DNA from: Pelobates cultripes
Taxonomy: Eukaryota > Chordata > Amphibia > Anura > Pelobatidae
NCBI GenBank assembly: GCA_933207985.1
Contig: OW240914.1
Location: forward strand, 292,063,712 to 292,127,711
Length of the DNA stretch: 64,000 bases
Direction of reading: 5' to 3'
In this document: in pieces, positions 39,001-52,200 of the stretch
Layout of the letters: the number at the start of each line of letters is the position of its first letter
How positions within the stretch are numbered: position 1 is the stretch's first letter
The notes under the pieces: generated by a model
Database searches by the model: none
What the model was told of the DNA's origin: nothing
Seen by the model: the letters and a program-made list of their open reading frames with translations, nothing else
Position numbers and translations under genes: made by a program

Positions 39001-42000
39001 AAAAAAACAAACCAAACATGAAACCCTCAAATCTGCAGAGTTTATAATTCCTATTCATATCGCTGTAATAATGGCCATGATCTGCAAATCAAATGGAGTC
39101 TTTGCTGCAGTAATCGAAACAGACACTGGGTGGTTTAATAAATAGAAAAGCTGAATAATAACAGATGTATTCCATTGCTTTAAAAACAGTGCCAAAACAT
39201 CCAAAACCAGCTCTTCGTTGTTTAAATCATCATCCATATAGAAATATTTGCACTAATATCTGTCACATTTAATTCTTAAATTGTTATTTTTTATCTTAAC
39301 AGATAAGTGTATGAACATGGGCAGATTTTGATATAACAAAGTGAACTCGTGTTCCAACTCGCCTAAATTTTCATATTGGCTATGTGTGGCCTAAATTGAA
39401 ATTAACTTTTAATTTTTGGCAATTCACTAAGAATGGGCAGGTCTACATGCGAGTGATGGACATACATTCTGAGAATTCAAAAAAATTCAAAAAAATATTC
39501 CCAATATTGGAGTTTATCATCACACGGGTGATTCCGAACTAAAATAGTGAAGTTAGTGATGATTGTACAGCTGGGTATGGCAAACCTAAATTGTAGAATG
39601 ATGAAAATACCGCTCATCGATGATATTAGGGGAGGAGCCAAGCAACTGACCTGACTGGCTGCATTCCGCATGAGTTCTGCACAAAACAAGCATTCCGGGC
39701 CCGCAATCACAGCCCCAACCTGGCGAAACCGGCACCAAACTGACCCACGGACCGCTGCCACCGACATGGGCCAAAAAACAAAAAAGCCCAAGTCCGACAA
39801 ACTGCGGCAAAACCTAAATATCGGTGACCTCTGGAGACAACCGCTCAGCGCCCAGGGCCCAAACATGGCCGCCTATAATGACGAATGCTCTGATGTCTCC
39901 GACTACTTTACAACAGAGGTGGAAGTGGAGCACTCACCTGCCGTGATGGCACCTCTCCAGACTCCTCTCCGGTGACCACTGTCATGAAGGAACTACTAGT
40001 GGGGCTCCAACTCACAGTACAGGCCGACAACGGCCCAACTTCGTAAGGACCTGTATGGTCTGACAGGCCGTCTGGGTACACTGGAGGCTGACTCTCGTCA
40101 AAACACACAACAAAACTCCTGCATGATCAACGCTTTGCGGCACTGGAGGATCAGAGACGCAGTCTGAACGTCAAGATCTGAGGTATCGGAGAAGAGATAC
40201 CGGAGGCCAAGCTGCCACATGTGATACGGCGACTTCTGCAGGCCCTCCTATCTCCCAAGCCAGCCAGGCAAGTGCCTATAGAGTGAATGTTTTGGTTACC
40301 ACGAGCAACCAAGGCCCCAACAATGGCACCGCAAGATCTCCTGCTATGCTTCCAAAACCAAGGGGACAAAGCAGCAGTGATACAAGTCACACGGAACCGC
40401 TCACCCTACCTATTTGAAAACACGCAGCTCTCTTTTTATGCAGACCTATCCGGGTCCACTCTGGCATGGCGACGCTCGCTCCAGTCCTTCACGGCTCTCC
40501 TGCTCCAGCACAATGTCCAATACAACTGCAGAGGGTCTTGAACACTGCCTCTAACATCTGGGACATGCAGGGGGCAAAAGAACTGCTGCCTACCCTGGGA
40601 CTTCAAATGGACTCCATGCCCCTCACAGAAAAAAACATCACACCAGCACAATCCTCCACCTGGGATGCCGCAAAAGTGGCCCCATTCGTTCCCAGACGGG
40701 CCGACACAGCGGCTCACGCAGCGGCCACAACCTGATGCAGCCACAAGTGCCGACCTGCTTCCAGACCTCCGGTTCTTAGCAGAGCCAATCCTCTCACTGT
40801 TTAAACTTGAATGCATGTTAAGGTGTTTTTGAGGTTTCTTCTCTTTAGGCACCCTCACTACAGCTAGCCACCCACGGCACCACCACGCCAAACACTTTAT
40901 AGCTGCCTTAAACTCTCCCCCCCATATTCTACCACCCCTGGGGTAACTTAAGCAGCATTAGACTGGGGTACTACAGTTTCAACCTCTGACCAAACCCAGA
41001 AAGACCTGGTACATTACCTACCAGCTTACCCAACAAATACGCTTCGCCCCAACGGAAGTTATTTAAGTTATTGTATTTTATCGTATATTTTATTTCAAAG
41101 GTTCAATGTCCTTGCATTAGGCTCCGAACTACAGAGCAACGCAAGTTTCAGTTTAGCCTACTTTGCATCATAGTTCAGTTCCTACCTAACCATGACTGTC
41201 CTAGTGCAGGTCTTAATAGATCAATATTAAGCAACGTGTCCAAGCTCAATCGCCAATCTATGAGTTTCAAATGTTTTAGCCTGTCACACAGTCTTGTCCA
41301 CTATGCAGTATCGACTTGATATGATGTCACCATTTATAGGCATAGATGCTTATGCACTGATCAACTATAGCCTATAGGCTATAGCTGGATGTGCATGCTC
41401 AGCATGTACACTCGATCAGTTAATAGATTTGTCTCTACATACGTTCACGAAAAAAAAAAAAAAATGGTGCAGTTCTCATGTAGCCACGACACTGTATTTA
41501 CCTATGTTCTTGCAATACGCCTGTTCATGCCGTCGTGGCATCACAGGCCTGTATGTTATATTTTGCACTAAGTAAATAAAAATAAAAATAAAAAAATACC
41601 GCTCATCCCAAAGTCCTTGACGAAAAGCATTATGTCCGCTTCGGAATAAAAGCAAAGCCACCTTTCAGGCATAAGAGAATAAGCAAAGGCCGCACATCTT
41701 CAACATGAAAGTGTTGCTTATTGGCGAAAGTGTGACTGAGGATCTAGGACTCTGATGATGCAATAAATAGTAAAAATAAGCTGCAGAGTAGCTCAATGTA
41801 TGTATTGCTAATTAGGACAAATAGGAAACAGGATCTAAATGGGTGCACTGCTCAGGCAACTTTCGGAGTCCACGCATGTCACATACCAGGTCCACTAAAG
41901 ATGAATACAAATAAAATCTACTAAGATTTTCTAAAATTAAATTTCAATGCATTTTATACAAGGTGTCTCAACTTGTGTTGCAAACGGTCACCTACTTGCA

Positions 42001-45000
42001 CTGATGATGAGAGAAGAGGATGTTGATGGATCATATTATTACCTCGGAACACAGAGCTTCACGGGAAACCACACGTTTCTTCTGGAATTTCCCCGGCAGC
42101 CTCAAACGCTTACGTTTCCTGCGATTCTCGGACAACCTTTTGGATCCTGAAGCAAATGATGGATGCTTAGAACCATTCACAAAACAGCCCATGTCAGTCT
42201 TTATGCCATTAATGCCAATAAGTCACTTTATGCAATTAAAGTCAATACTTTTTAGTTTTCTTGTGTGTTTATGAAATAGGCAACGCCAAATGAATTAGGG
42301 ATTGAAGTTTAATTTACAGAGCAGGAGATAAAAACTTCGAAAGCAAATTAACATCTGATTGAAAAAGAAAACCATTCTGTTTTCATGCAGGCTGTGTGGC
42401 TAGGGCTGCATAAACAGAAAAAAACGTGATTGAACTCCTAAAAGGCAGAGAATTTAGCAGTGAAACTGCAGGGGCATGATCTATACACTAAAACTGCTTC
42501 ATTAAGCTAAAGTTGTTTTAGTGCGTCTAATAACCATTTAAGCCTAGTCAAATTGCTTGTCAATAATGACATGACAGCTACCAGTTGATATGAACTTCAC
42601 GGCTTATATGGGATATTGTGCTTGCTTTTCTAAGCAATCACAACATTGAACATGTAAATGTACTTGCAAGTTTTTCCCAAACACGGAGGACAAATTGTAA
42701 GAAATAGATTAAGTTCCTTTGCACATTGGGATGTCAGATCTATTTCAGATCAATACCTACCTCCTCTGAACCTGAAACGCTTGAGGGGATTTTTCTTGTA
42801 AGGAACAGGATCTGAAATCTGCAAAATAAAAGATTAGTGGATAACCTTAAAACCTTATATCATTTTATTATAAACAGGTTTTTTTTATGGACACTGTAAC
42901 ATTGATCAATACAACAGAGGTCATAGATATATATATGCCCAATCAAAAGCCTCACATTAACAGTTTGAACATTCCTACTCCTATGGCATAGTAATAGAGT
43001 GCTCACTAAATAATACTAGGTTGTTTGCCCCGTGTAGGTACCAGATGATATTTTTAGAGTGTGTGGATTTGACTTTAAAAACAAGAAAGGCACCTTCCTA
43101 CTGCTTTCTGTCAAAGCACGAGAGAAGTTTGACCAAAAAAAAAAAAAACTGGTCTTTCCTTGCACCCAAAGCCCTGACCCTCACATTATCCATCGAAAAC
43201 TGAATGGAAGTGACAGGCTTTAAACACCGGACAAACCCACCAACCAGCACTCTCAGCCGATCACTTTCAGCCAAGGCTTTGAATAAACAATACGGAAGTG
43301 AATGTTTGCATTATTGGGAAGGTATGCAAGAGGCTGGGCTTTAAATCCAGGCAAAGCAGGTTTTTTCTTGTCAAATTGTCCAAATGGTTTCACAGGAACT
43401 ATACTGCATCATAATCACAATTATAATTATGACAGACTGTTGCATGCACTGCAAAGATCCCAAAGAACAGGTCTTTTATAATTCTGTAAATTAATACGCA
43501 GACCTGGTCATATTACTTTCCTAAGGAGAAAAAAAATAAATATATATTATTATATAGTATATTTAATTATTAAAGCAGGGGTTAATTTGGTTTTATTTAA
43601 ATGAGGACACATAAAAACACTTACAGATCTTCATAGATTACTACTTCCTACTTCCACTATTGCCCTTTATAAAAAAAAAACAAAAAAAAACAAACAATTA
43701 CCTTAGCTACTGGTGGCAAGGATTCCTCCTCATCAAAACCAAGTTGAGCTTCAAGGTCATCAAACTCACAAACTCTTGGAATAAGTTTGCTTTTGCGTCT
43801 ATTTCCACCTGATATTTTACAGAGAATGTATGAGGATCAGATTACATTTTGTATTTTTAAGCAAATAAATTAAGGCATTCGAGCATTATTAAATTAAAAA
43901 GTGTGCTGTACGTAATAAGTTTGCTTTTCTGAATGAGGATCTGCACATTGAACGTTCAATTCCTCATGCAATAAGTGAGGATGTCGTACATCAAAGACAG
44001 AGTCTGACTCTGTTCTAGGCGAGGAAGCACCATTTAGAGGATGTTAATTTATCAGCCACTAGAAGTGTGTTGATCCCCTGTGATATAAAACTTGCAGTAT
44101 CTCTAAAAAACTGCAATGTTTTACACTGCGTAAGTCAAATACCAAAAAGCACTGCACACAAACCACTTCATTGAGATAAAGAGGTCTGGATGCCTACAGT
44201 GCCCCTTCAAACACAGATATATACTAGAGTGCCTTGCAGACTGCAATGCTGGCGCAATAATGAGTATAAGTTACAAAATAACATAGTATTAAATAAAGAT
44301 TGTAATTTAGCTAATATTTTTACATTTATTTTGGAACCATGCAAAAAACAAACTATATAAAAACAAACTATTTTAGGATAACCCTAAATGGTTTTCAAGT
44401 TCCTATATTAGCAAGACACGATAGGGCAAGGATAATCATTCTGTCTAATTTCAACGCTCAAAATCATTTAAACATAAATGCTGCCATCGGTGGGAAACTG
44501 ATGATCCTAATAGCTTGGGTCATTAATCGAACAACGTGTGTACAAAGCAGCAGTAAATATTAGTCTAAATTAGTGCAAATAAAATGCCAAGTTATTTTTC
44601 TAAATGCCTTTAACAAATTTGCACAATATCAAGGTAAACATTTCTCATCACCCTTTTCTCCTAGAATCTTATCTAAGGACACTCACCGAAACAGTAAAGC
44701 CTCCTGCACGTGGCCATTTTAAAATATTGGGGGTATGCACAATATACATTATGAAGCAATAGCAAATCTAAATTGCGGATCCTAAATAGTGATTTTAACA
44801 CTATACAGTCAGGAATATGATTGCATTCCTGACCCTATAGTGTTCCTTTAAGTTTGGAACACTAATGTGTCTGCACTTCATGCAAAAAAAACTATTATAA
44901 CTAAAAACTCTGCTACATAAAATTGAAGTATGCTGCTAGAACAATAACACAAAATAATGATGTGTACCTGGTTTGGGCTCTGGAGATTCTTCTGTTACAT

Positions 45001-46213
45001 TATTTGACTCAGATTTATCCAAATTAGTACTGGAGGGAGGAGTATTCTTCACATCAGACAGATCATTGGCTGCTGGTTTCTGAGAAGTAATTTTACCTGA
45101 ACATGGTTCAGACAGTACCACAGATGAAGATGAAGCAATAGCCCCGTCCCCATACTCAAACTGTTGATCTGTCTTTGCTTTTTTCTGCTCACAGACATCA
45201 GACTGATTGAAGAAAAAGAAAAAAAGTGTGAGCTCACACATCACCTGCTACCAACTATACTGTACTCAACACATTCATTGCACTGTGCACAGGGACTGGA
45301 CCATACAGAATACGAAAATCTTAATCTCACAATGTACAATAAACTGGCTATTAACGTTGTTGATTTCACCAAATCACATTTCAAAACGTAGGGAGAATGC
45401 CATCTTAGAATGAGTGCGGTTAGCAATGAGTGAATTTAGGGTTATATGAGGCCAAAGCCTATTGTGCAAGCATCTACTAGGGAGTATGAGCTGGTGTGCA
45501 GAAATGGGGGGAGGTAGATTAGCTGTTGTGCAGGAGGGGAGGGGGGTAGATAGGCTGTTGTGTGGGAGTGGGGGAATAGGTGATATGGTTTGTGGTTTGA
45601 TCAGCTGGGAGTCAGAGTAAGAGCTGGAAAAACACACTGCCACCTCCAAACCTCCAAGGCTGCCTTAAAATATTCTGGGATAACATGCTAAGAGTGAATC
45701 TTCACTCTCACTAAAACTCCCATGTCTGGACAGTAATATACTGCTAAACCACACTCTCTTACATCCCTGCCTTGAGCTGTGCTCTGCACAAGGGGGCTCA
45801 CAGCAGGGAGTGGTAAGTACTGCGTGTTATCCAAATATCGTTTGCCTTGAAGACACATTCTGATTATACAGCACATATCTGCTTTACCAATTAGTATTTC
45901 TTAAAACAACCACATGTTGGTGCAAACTGGCATATTGTTATGCTGCTGCCTGCTTTCTTACAGGTTTAACATACCGGTAAGTGCAATTATGTTTTTTTAT
46001 TTTACTGTAATTGGTGTATATTTTCTGCATTATTTATATATTTCACATTGTATTAAATACCATACTATAAGTGCTTTTGTATTTGTTCTCTCTCTCTCTC
46101 TCTCTCTCTATATAGTATTAAACACACACACACACACACACACACATCATCTGAGAGTGTTTTACTCTTGCTGAAATAGAATGCCAGGGTGCTTTAGATT
46201 GCAGGGTACCGTT

Positions 46214-46255
<42 letters not shown>

Positions 46256-49200
46256 TCCTTCACAATGCTTCTTTAAGCACAAAAATGTACATGTATGATG
46301 ACTGCAACACTCCATCAAATGATTCTCACAAAGCAGCATTGAATCCAAAGTTTCAAGATGCATTAGAGGACATTAGAAAATCCACATGCAATGTTTGAGG
46401 ACTTGCATGTCAAAGAACCAAATCTGACTCGGTTGTGAGAACAGAAGCACCATCTAGTGGCTCTCAGGGAGATAGCCATTAGAGGTGTGCTTATCCCAGC
46501 TATGAGAACATTGCAGTGTGATAGAAATGGAGGCTCCCCCAGATATGTGCCTCTTATTATGTCCATACTGTTATTGGGCATGTTACATTTCTGCAACAGC
46601 AACATTTATTTGCTGAGCGCCTCAGTCATTAAATGTCCTCCAAACGTGGAGAAAAACTTATGGTGCCAATCTTATGGATTTCAGTCCCTGTGTCACGGTG
46701 GAGATCTGGATACAGCCCTTGAGTGTGTAGCAATACGTTCCTTATCTGGTACAGTGAGCAATTCAATGCCATTCAAATTTCAGTATTACACCCATCAATG
46801 TTACAAACATGAGTTTTTAAAGAAAACAGAACATAAACACAAACCACTTTATCCTTTACATAATGGAAGAGACTTGTGTGAAGAAAATAGCATGTTATTC
46901 GAGACTTTTATTGCCATTTGGGACTTTTTATGTTTTATTGGTTCGGTAGCTGTAACTACCGAACACCGACCACCCCCCGGCTCATTTTCTTCAAACGCCA
47001 CGTGTGAGAGAAAACAGTGGCCATCTTGTTTGCACGAAAGGAAGCAGCAGGACTTGGTCGTCGAGTGTCTGGAACTAAAATCTGACACTCGACTTCCGAA
47101 CACCGGTCAAACCATACGAACGCCTGCTTCCTTTTCCCGAACAGCCAGGAGAGCACTGTTCGGTAGTTTGGTTCCCACGAACCAGGAGAACAATCGCTAC
47201 TATGAGCCGGGGGCTCCGTTCGTGCATTTATTTGTTTTTATGACTTTTCAATATAGACCGACTGCACAGCCTAAACTAATGGAATGGTTTCTGGAGAGAG
47301 CCTTGTGTGCGGTTGGTCAAATGGGATTTTCATAAAATTTGAAAACCCCTGAACTGATCTGGGTGATTTTTGGATATGTTGGTCAACCAGATCAGGGATA
47401 TCAGGGGATGTGACGTTTATGGGGATACTATGTGTTTTAGAGTACTTTTCAAGTTTTGGGAAAATATGTTTTTACTGGAGATAATTGAATTATTAGGTTA
47501 GCTGACTCAATTATCTCACAGGCAGAGAGGAGGGGTTTGTCGGTTTGCATTGGGAGTGTTCATCTTTGTCACTGCAATACTATTGGCAGTAAGCTTTGTG
47601 TCCCTGTCCCCCACAAGGTCCATGTGGGAGTGCCCCTTGCATGGGGACTTGCATAAAAGCCAGTGTGGCACCATTAAAATTCATTCCTGTTGTAACCTTC
47701 ATGAAGTCTAGGCTCATGTTTGGGTAACTGTCTACTTGCTGGGGAGAAACTACTTGGAGGCTGCATTTGTCTGAAACTATTCGTATCTACACCAAAACTG
47801 CAGCTATATTCACTCAGGCTCAGCAGTTAAGGAGTAATAGGCGAACAGGGTATCTACTATACCAATGTTCGTAACAACTTGTTTCTATACTTTCTGTTCC
47901 TCCCAAGAGTTTTTCTATCAGTCTAGCTGTATAGGAGTGCATCTGAACCCAGCACACCTGCAGAGAGTCACCCAGCTGCTTGTGAGGTCGTTTTCTGGGG
48001 CCTCTGGATTTCACACGATCATTGGCATGCTTCCCAAATCTCTGCCTTGGCTTCCTTCGACATTTCTTGCCCAAATTTGTTCCTAAGAAAGAAGAGCAAA
48101 AATGCACGATTGCACCGTGAATTCAACTAATAAAACAAGTTAACTATCAAAACGGTTTGCAAAGTCAGAGGATAAACAATCCTAATTAATTTCCTAAGAC
48201 ATTCCATAAAAAGAATTCTTTAAAGGAGTCTGGGCAAAAATAAACAAATGATTTATTATTCTGAATAGCAGGGTAGAGCAGTTATAGGATAGTTCACTTG
48301 GAAATATAGATTTTCTTTATTTTGTAACACATGAAACAAATATAATCGCAAGAGCAGTAAATGAAAGAAAGAAAATAAACAAAACACACACATAATCTTG
48401 ATTTACAGATAAAGGAGCATAGACATTTATCCAAAATTAACAATGTATGACATACAATGCACTAATCTACAACGCTATATTGGTGTGTATGTGATGGATA
48501 GGCAAGTACAAATAATTTGTGTACAAAAGCATTCCAATATTTATTCACTAAACAATTCAAAAAACGAATTGCAAAAACCTATGCAAATAGAACCAATTAG
48601 GAAAAAGGCTCCAAACAGCTATAATGACAGCTTGACTTCTTGGGATCCCACTAGACAACAGAAAACCAACACTGGGTAAAATAGTGCTATATCAACCTAA
48701 ACCGGGAAATAACAGCACCTGAGACACCAACTACAGTTTTACTACTGTACTCAACATTAAAGCACAACAATTTTTTTTATGTGGATTTCAATTTGAAATG
48801 CAGCTACCAGTATAAAAAGGAGGAAAGAATAAATGAGAAGCAACATCCTGAAATCAGTATAGAAAAGCTGCTTCTAGCAGCAAAGCAGCGCTATGGCACG
48901 CATGAGCAATAACCTCCCAGAGCTTTGGATTGGCTGAGATCATTAATATTGATGCTCTCAGCCAAGGAGGCGAGCAGCAAGACCAGAGCAGAGACGGAAG
49001 AAAGTTAAGTGAAACTCTCCTTTCAAATCCTCACAGATGGGTGGTGGTGGGTGTGGGTGTGTTTGAGCGGGACGTCTAAATAGGTAGGGGAACAATATAG
49101 CCTTAGGAATAAAATGTTTGTATTCCCTATGGTATGGCGTTCTTTTAAAGGGTTACATAAGGAGTCTCCCTATATTACACCAATGTTCTCCTACTCCTTT

Positions 49201-52200
49201 CAAATGTATTCATTTTTTTTAATTGTATTAATTTCAAACACATACAGAAAGTACATCAAACCATGTATTGGCAAGATATCATATCAAATATTATGTTATA
49301 TAAATAGCCGTCATAAAGTCAATAAATGTATTTTAGCCATCTATAGTGGATATCTGTGTAATATTTTGTAGGAAACAATTCCAAAGCATGTTTACTCCAG
49401 CATTACAAATAATTCCAGTATTTCCTGGGCCCACTTTACTTACCCCAAATTCTGTAAATAAAGAGTAAGCTTGCTTGTAATCTAAAAGGGAGATATTCCC
49501 TAGGGGCAGGTGTGCTCTGCCCACAAGAGATCATCAGCACTAATGAACACCTGGCCAATCCAATGTTTCTCAGAGAGACACAAGGTGTATGCTCAGCAAC
49601 TAAAATTGTATGCCCAGTTTTTGGGATGTATATCAATAAACATGTAGACAACACTGTGCATACCACAAGGAGCATGCAGCAGCCGAACAGTTTGAAATGA
49701 CATGACACTATGGGATTTATTCACTGGTAAATTGCAATATGGCGACCAAACCATGATGGGAATCTCAGTTCAGCACAGTTAAGAGACTGTTCTTTATTTA
49801 CTTTGTTGCTACACTCATAGGTTTAGGTGCCTTTAGTATCCCTTTAATTTTGCCTCCAATTTTTTCTTAGTTGGAGTGCCAATTCTGGAGGATATTGACA
49901 AAATGCTCGTGACATTTACACATACATTAAAACATGAAATGCATACTATTCTCATCCCTCACAAGATGACCCCCCCAACCCCCCCCCCTTTTTTTTTTTT
50001 AAGGGGGGGGTGGAGGGTGGGCAACAAGGTGCGAATAATAACAAATTCTTACCTCTCCTTGGAGGCTTTGGCTGCACTGCTGAGCATTCAGGTTCTGGAG
50101 GTGTTACATTGATCTCCCCTTGTTCAGACACTACCTCTCCCTGAGCAGAGGTGTTAAATTTAGTCATTTGACAGACTTTGCTAGATGAACTATTTAAGCT
50201 ATTTTCTGGTTCTTGTTGATTAAATTTTTTCCAACGCTTTTTGGGTGCAACACAATTCATATCTTCCGATTCATCCCACACAGACAACTCATTGCTTAAT
50301 TCTGATTCTTGTGCACAATCTTCATTGAGGCTTGCAAGCATGTCACTGCTACTGTGCTGCTGAAACAGTGCTTTGCGCGCCTCAGGTGACTCAGCAGGTG
50401 AGAATGCAACAGTATCACATGATGGATTCCCTAAATGATCTTTTATTAGTTTGTCTTCATGAGGCGGTGGACTAACATCCACTGGCTTCCTGTTTATGCA
50501 CCCTGGAGAAATCACAGTGCCCTTATGTGGAGAAGAAAGGCTCTCACCAGTATTTAAGTTTTCTGTCTCTGAAATTCTCCTCTTCTGTAAAATGCTGGGT
50601 TTTATAAATTTTGTGCTCCTACGAGTAGGTGTTTGAGTTTCATCTTTTAGGTCAGCATTATTAGGAATATTGGTTTCTTTTGAAACGTTTGTGGAGCAAT
50701 TGGACTTTTGTGTTCCCACCTGACAGAAGGAAACTTCATTCTTAATGGCACTGACATGGTAATCTTCTTCATTTTCGGACGTCTGCAGACCACCACTAGA
50801 GGGTGAATGCTTGCTGGTAACATTTGGTGTGCATTCAGAGGAGTCTTCGTGTGTTGGGCTACTGAACGATGATGAACTTTGGCCTGTCATCAGGTGATTT
50901 TCCTTTGTCTTCGTATCATGCATGTCTTTCAACATCATCAATAAACTGCTGAATTTATAATCTGGTGCCATTTTTATTCTACTCTGTCCTGGAGAAGATT
51001 GAAACTGATCGGATACGTCTGAAGACTTGCTTTCGGTTTTTTTCTTACTGGATGCCCTACTAGTAAGTTCTTTGAGTCCACAAATAACATTTTTTACTGC
51101 AGATGATTCCATCTCTCTAGACTTACGGGGCTTTTCATGTGCATTATTTAACAATTTCTTTTTTTCAATTTTGCTGGGAAGTAGCTTTGGAGACCTATGA
51201 ATGGTTTTGGAATCAATAACGCAGTTTTTGAATTTATGACTTTCAGAAGATTGTTCACTCTTTATAGAAGCTTTGTCTTCAGTGTGCAAAGAAATGGTCT
51301 CATTTTCTACATATTTTTGACCAAGGCTGGAAGCATTTTGAAGCTTGCCACATGAACCGGATAGGGAGAAACTTTGTTCTTTTGAACTGCGTTCATTACA
51401 TAGTGCAATGTCATTACTATGTACACTTGAAATGTCTCTAATGTTGCTATCGGAACAAAGTACATCCTCACTAGGCAATGCCACATCTTCGCTGCTACCT
51501 TGAGAAGTTGCTGCAGATTTAGCACGTCTCTTGCTAGCGCTTAAGGGACGGGATTTGGTGAGATTTCTTGACCGTTTCTTGTTCTTACATACACTCATAG
51601 ATAAATTTCCTTGAGAACTGCCACATTGTTTTCTAGGCTTTTTTGGAAGCCTTTCTTTAACAAAGGACAAAACAGACTTTAAAGGACCAGTTTGAGAATC
51701 CATCTGCTCATTATCACATTGAGTTTTTCTCTGCTCTAAAGTCACATGATAATCCTCATCACCAGCATTTTTGTCCCATTCTTCAGAAGAAAGACTGGAA
51801 AGCAAATCTGCAATAGGTGTGCTGTGGGAGGACTCCTTATTAATGCCAAAAGGCTCATTCAGTTCTTCACTTATGGCATCATTTTCCCTCTGGGATGGTG
51901 CCATTGCAGTGTTGACATCCTTAATTTCATTGCTCCAAAATTCAGGAGAGACAGAGCCCCGAGATACGACTTCGTCGTCTGAAACACGTACACTCTTAGA
52001 CGTACGTTTTTTACTTGGCCTAGAATGCTTGCTTGCCTTTTTACTCACATATTTTAATTTAGTAAAAGATGGCAGATCAGAGGTATGCAGAGAATTCACA
52101 CAACCATTCAAGACATTGCTTGCTGTTCCATTGGATTCCTTCACACCATATTTTGAATGTTGGTTTATTTGGACTTCATTCTGTCCAAAGTTTGCACACT

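Larger units (their letters stand above)
37615..42042 (-). other. NSD1 intron 10 (4.4 kb), with an internally deleted L1
   Basis: A T2-type remnant occupies about 37877-38240. The L1-like insertion occupies 39618-41592. About 38250-39600 and 41610-42040 are AT-rich and show no gene. Confidence 0.7.
45203..47957 (-). other. NSD1 intron 6 with microsatellites and LTR-like repeat
   Basis: Holds CT, CA and TAA microsatellites (46087-46254), T2-type phrases at about 46340-46540 and an LTR-like repeat at about 46888-47876. Confidence 0.65.

Noticed and set aside
40436..40891. 151-codon minus-strand ORF
   Set aside because: Antisense to the L1 ORF1 remnant, with no independent support.
46457..47335. 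292-codon plus-strand ORF
   Set aside because: It runs across the boundary between T2-type sequence and the LTR-like repeat, opposite to NSD1. No recognisable domain or family.
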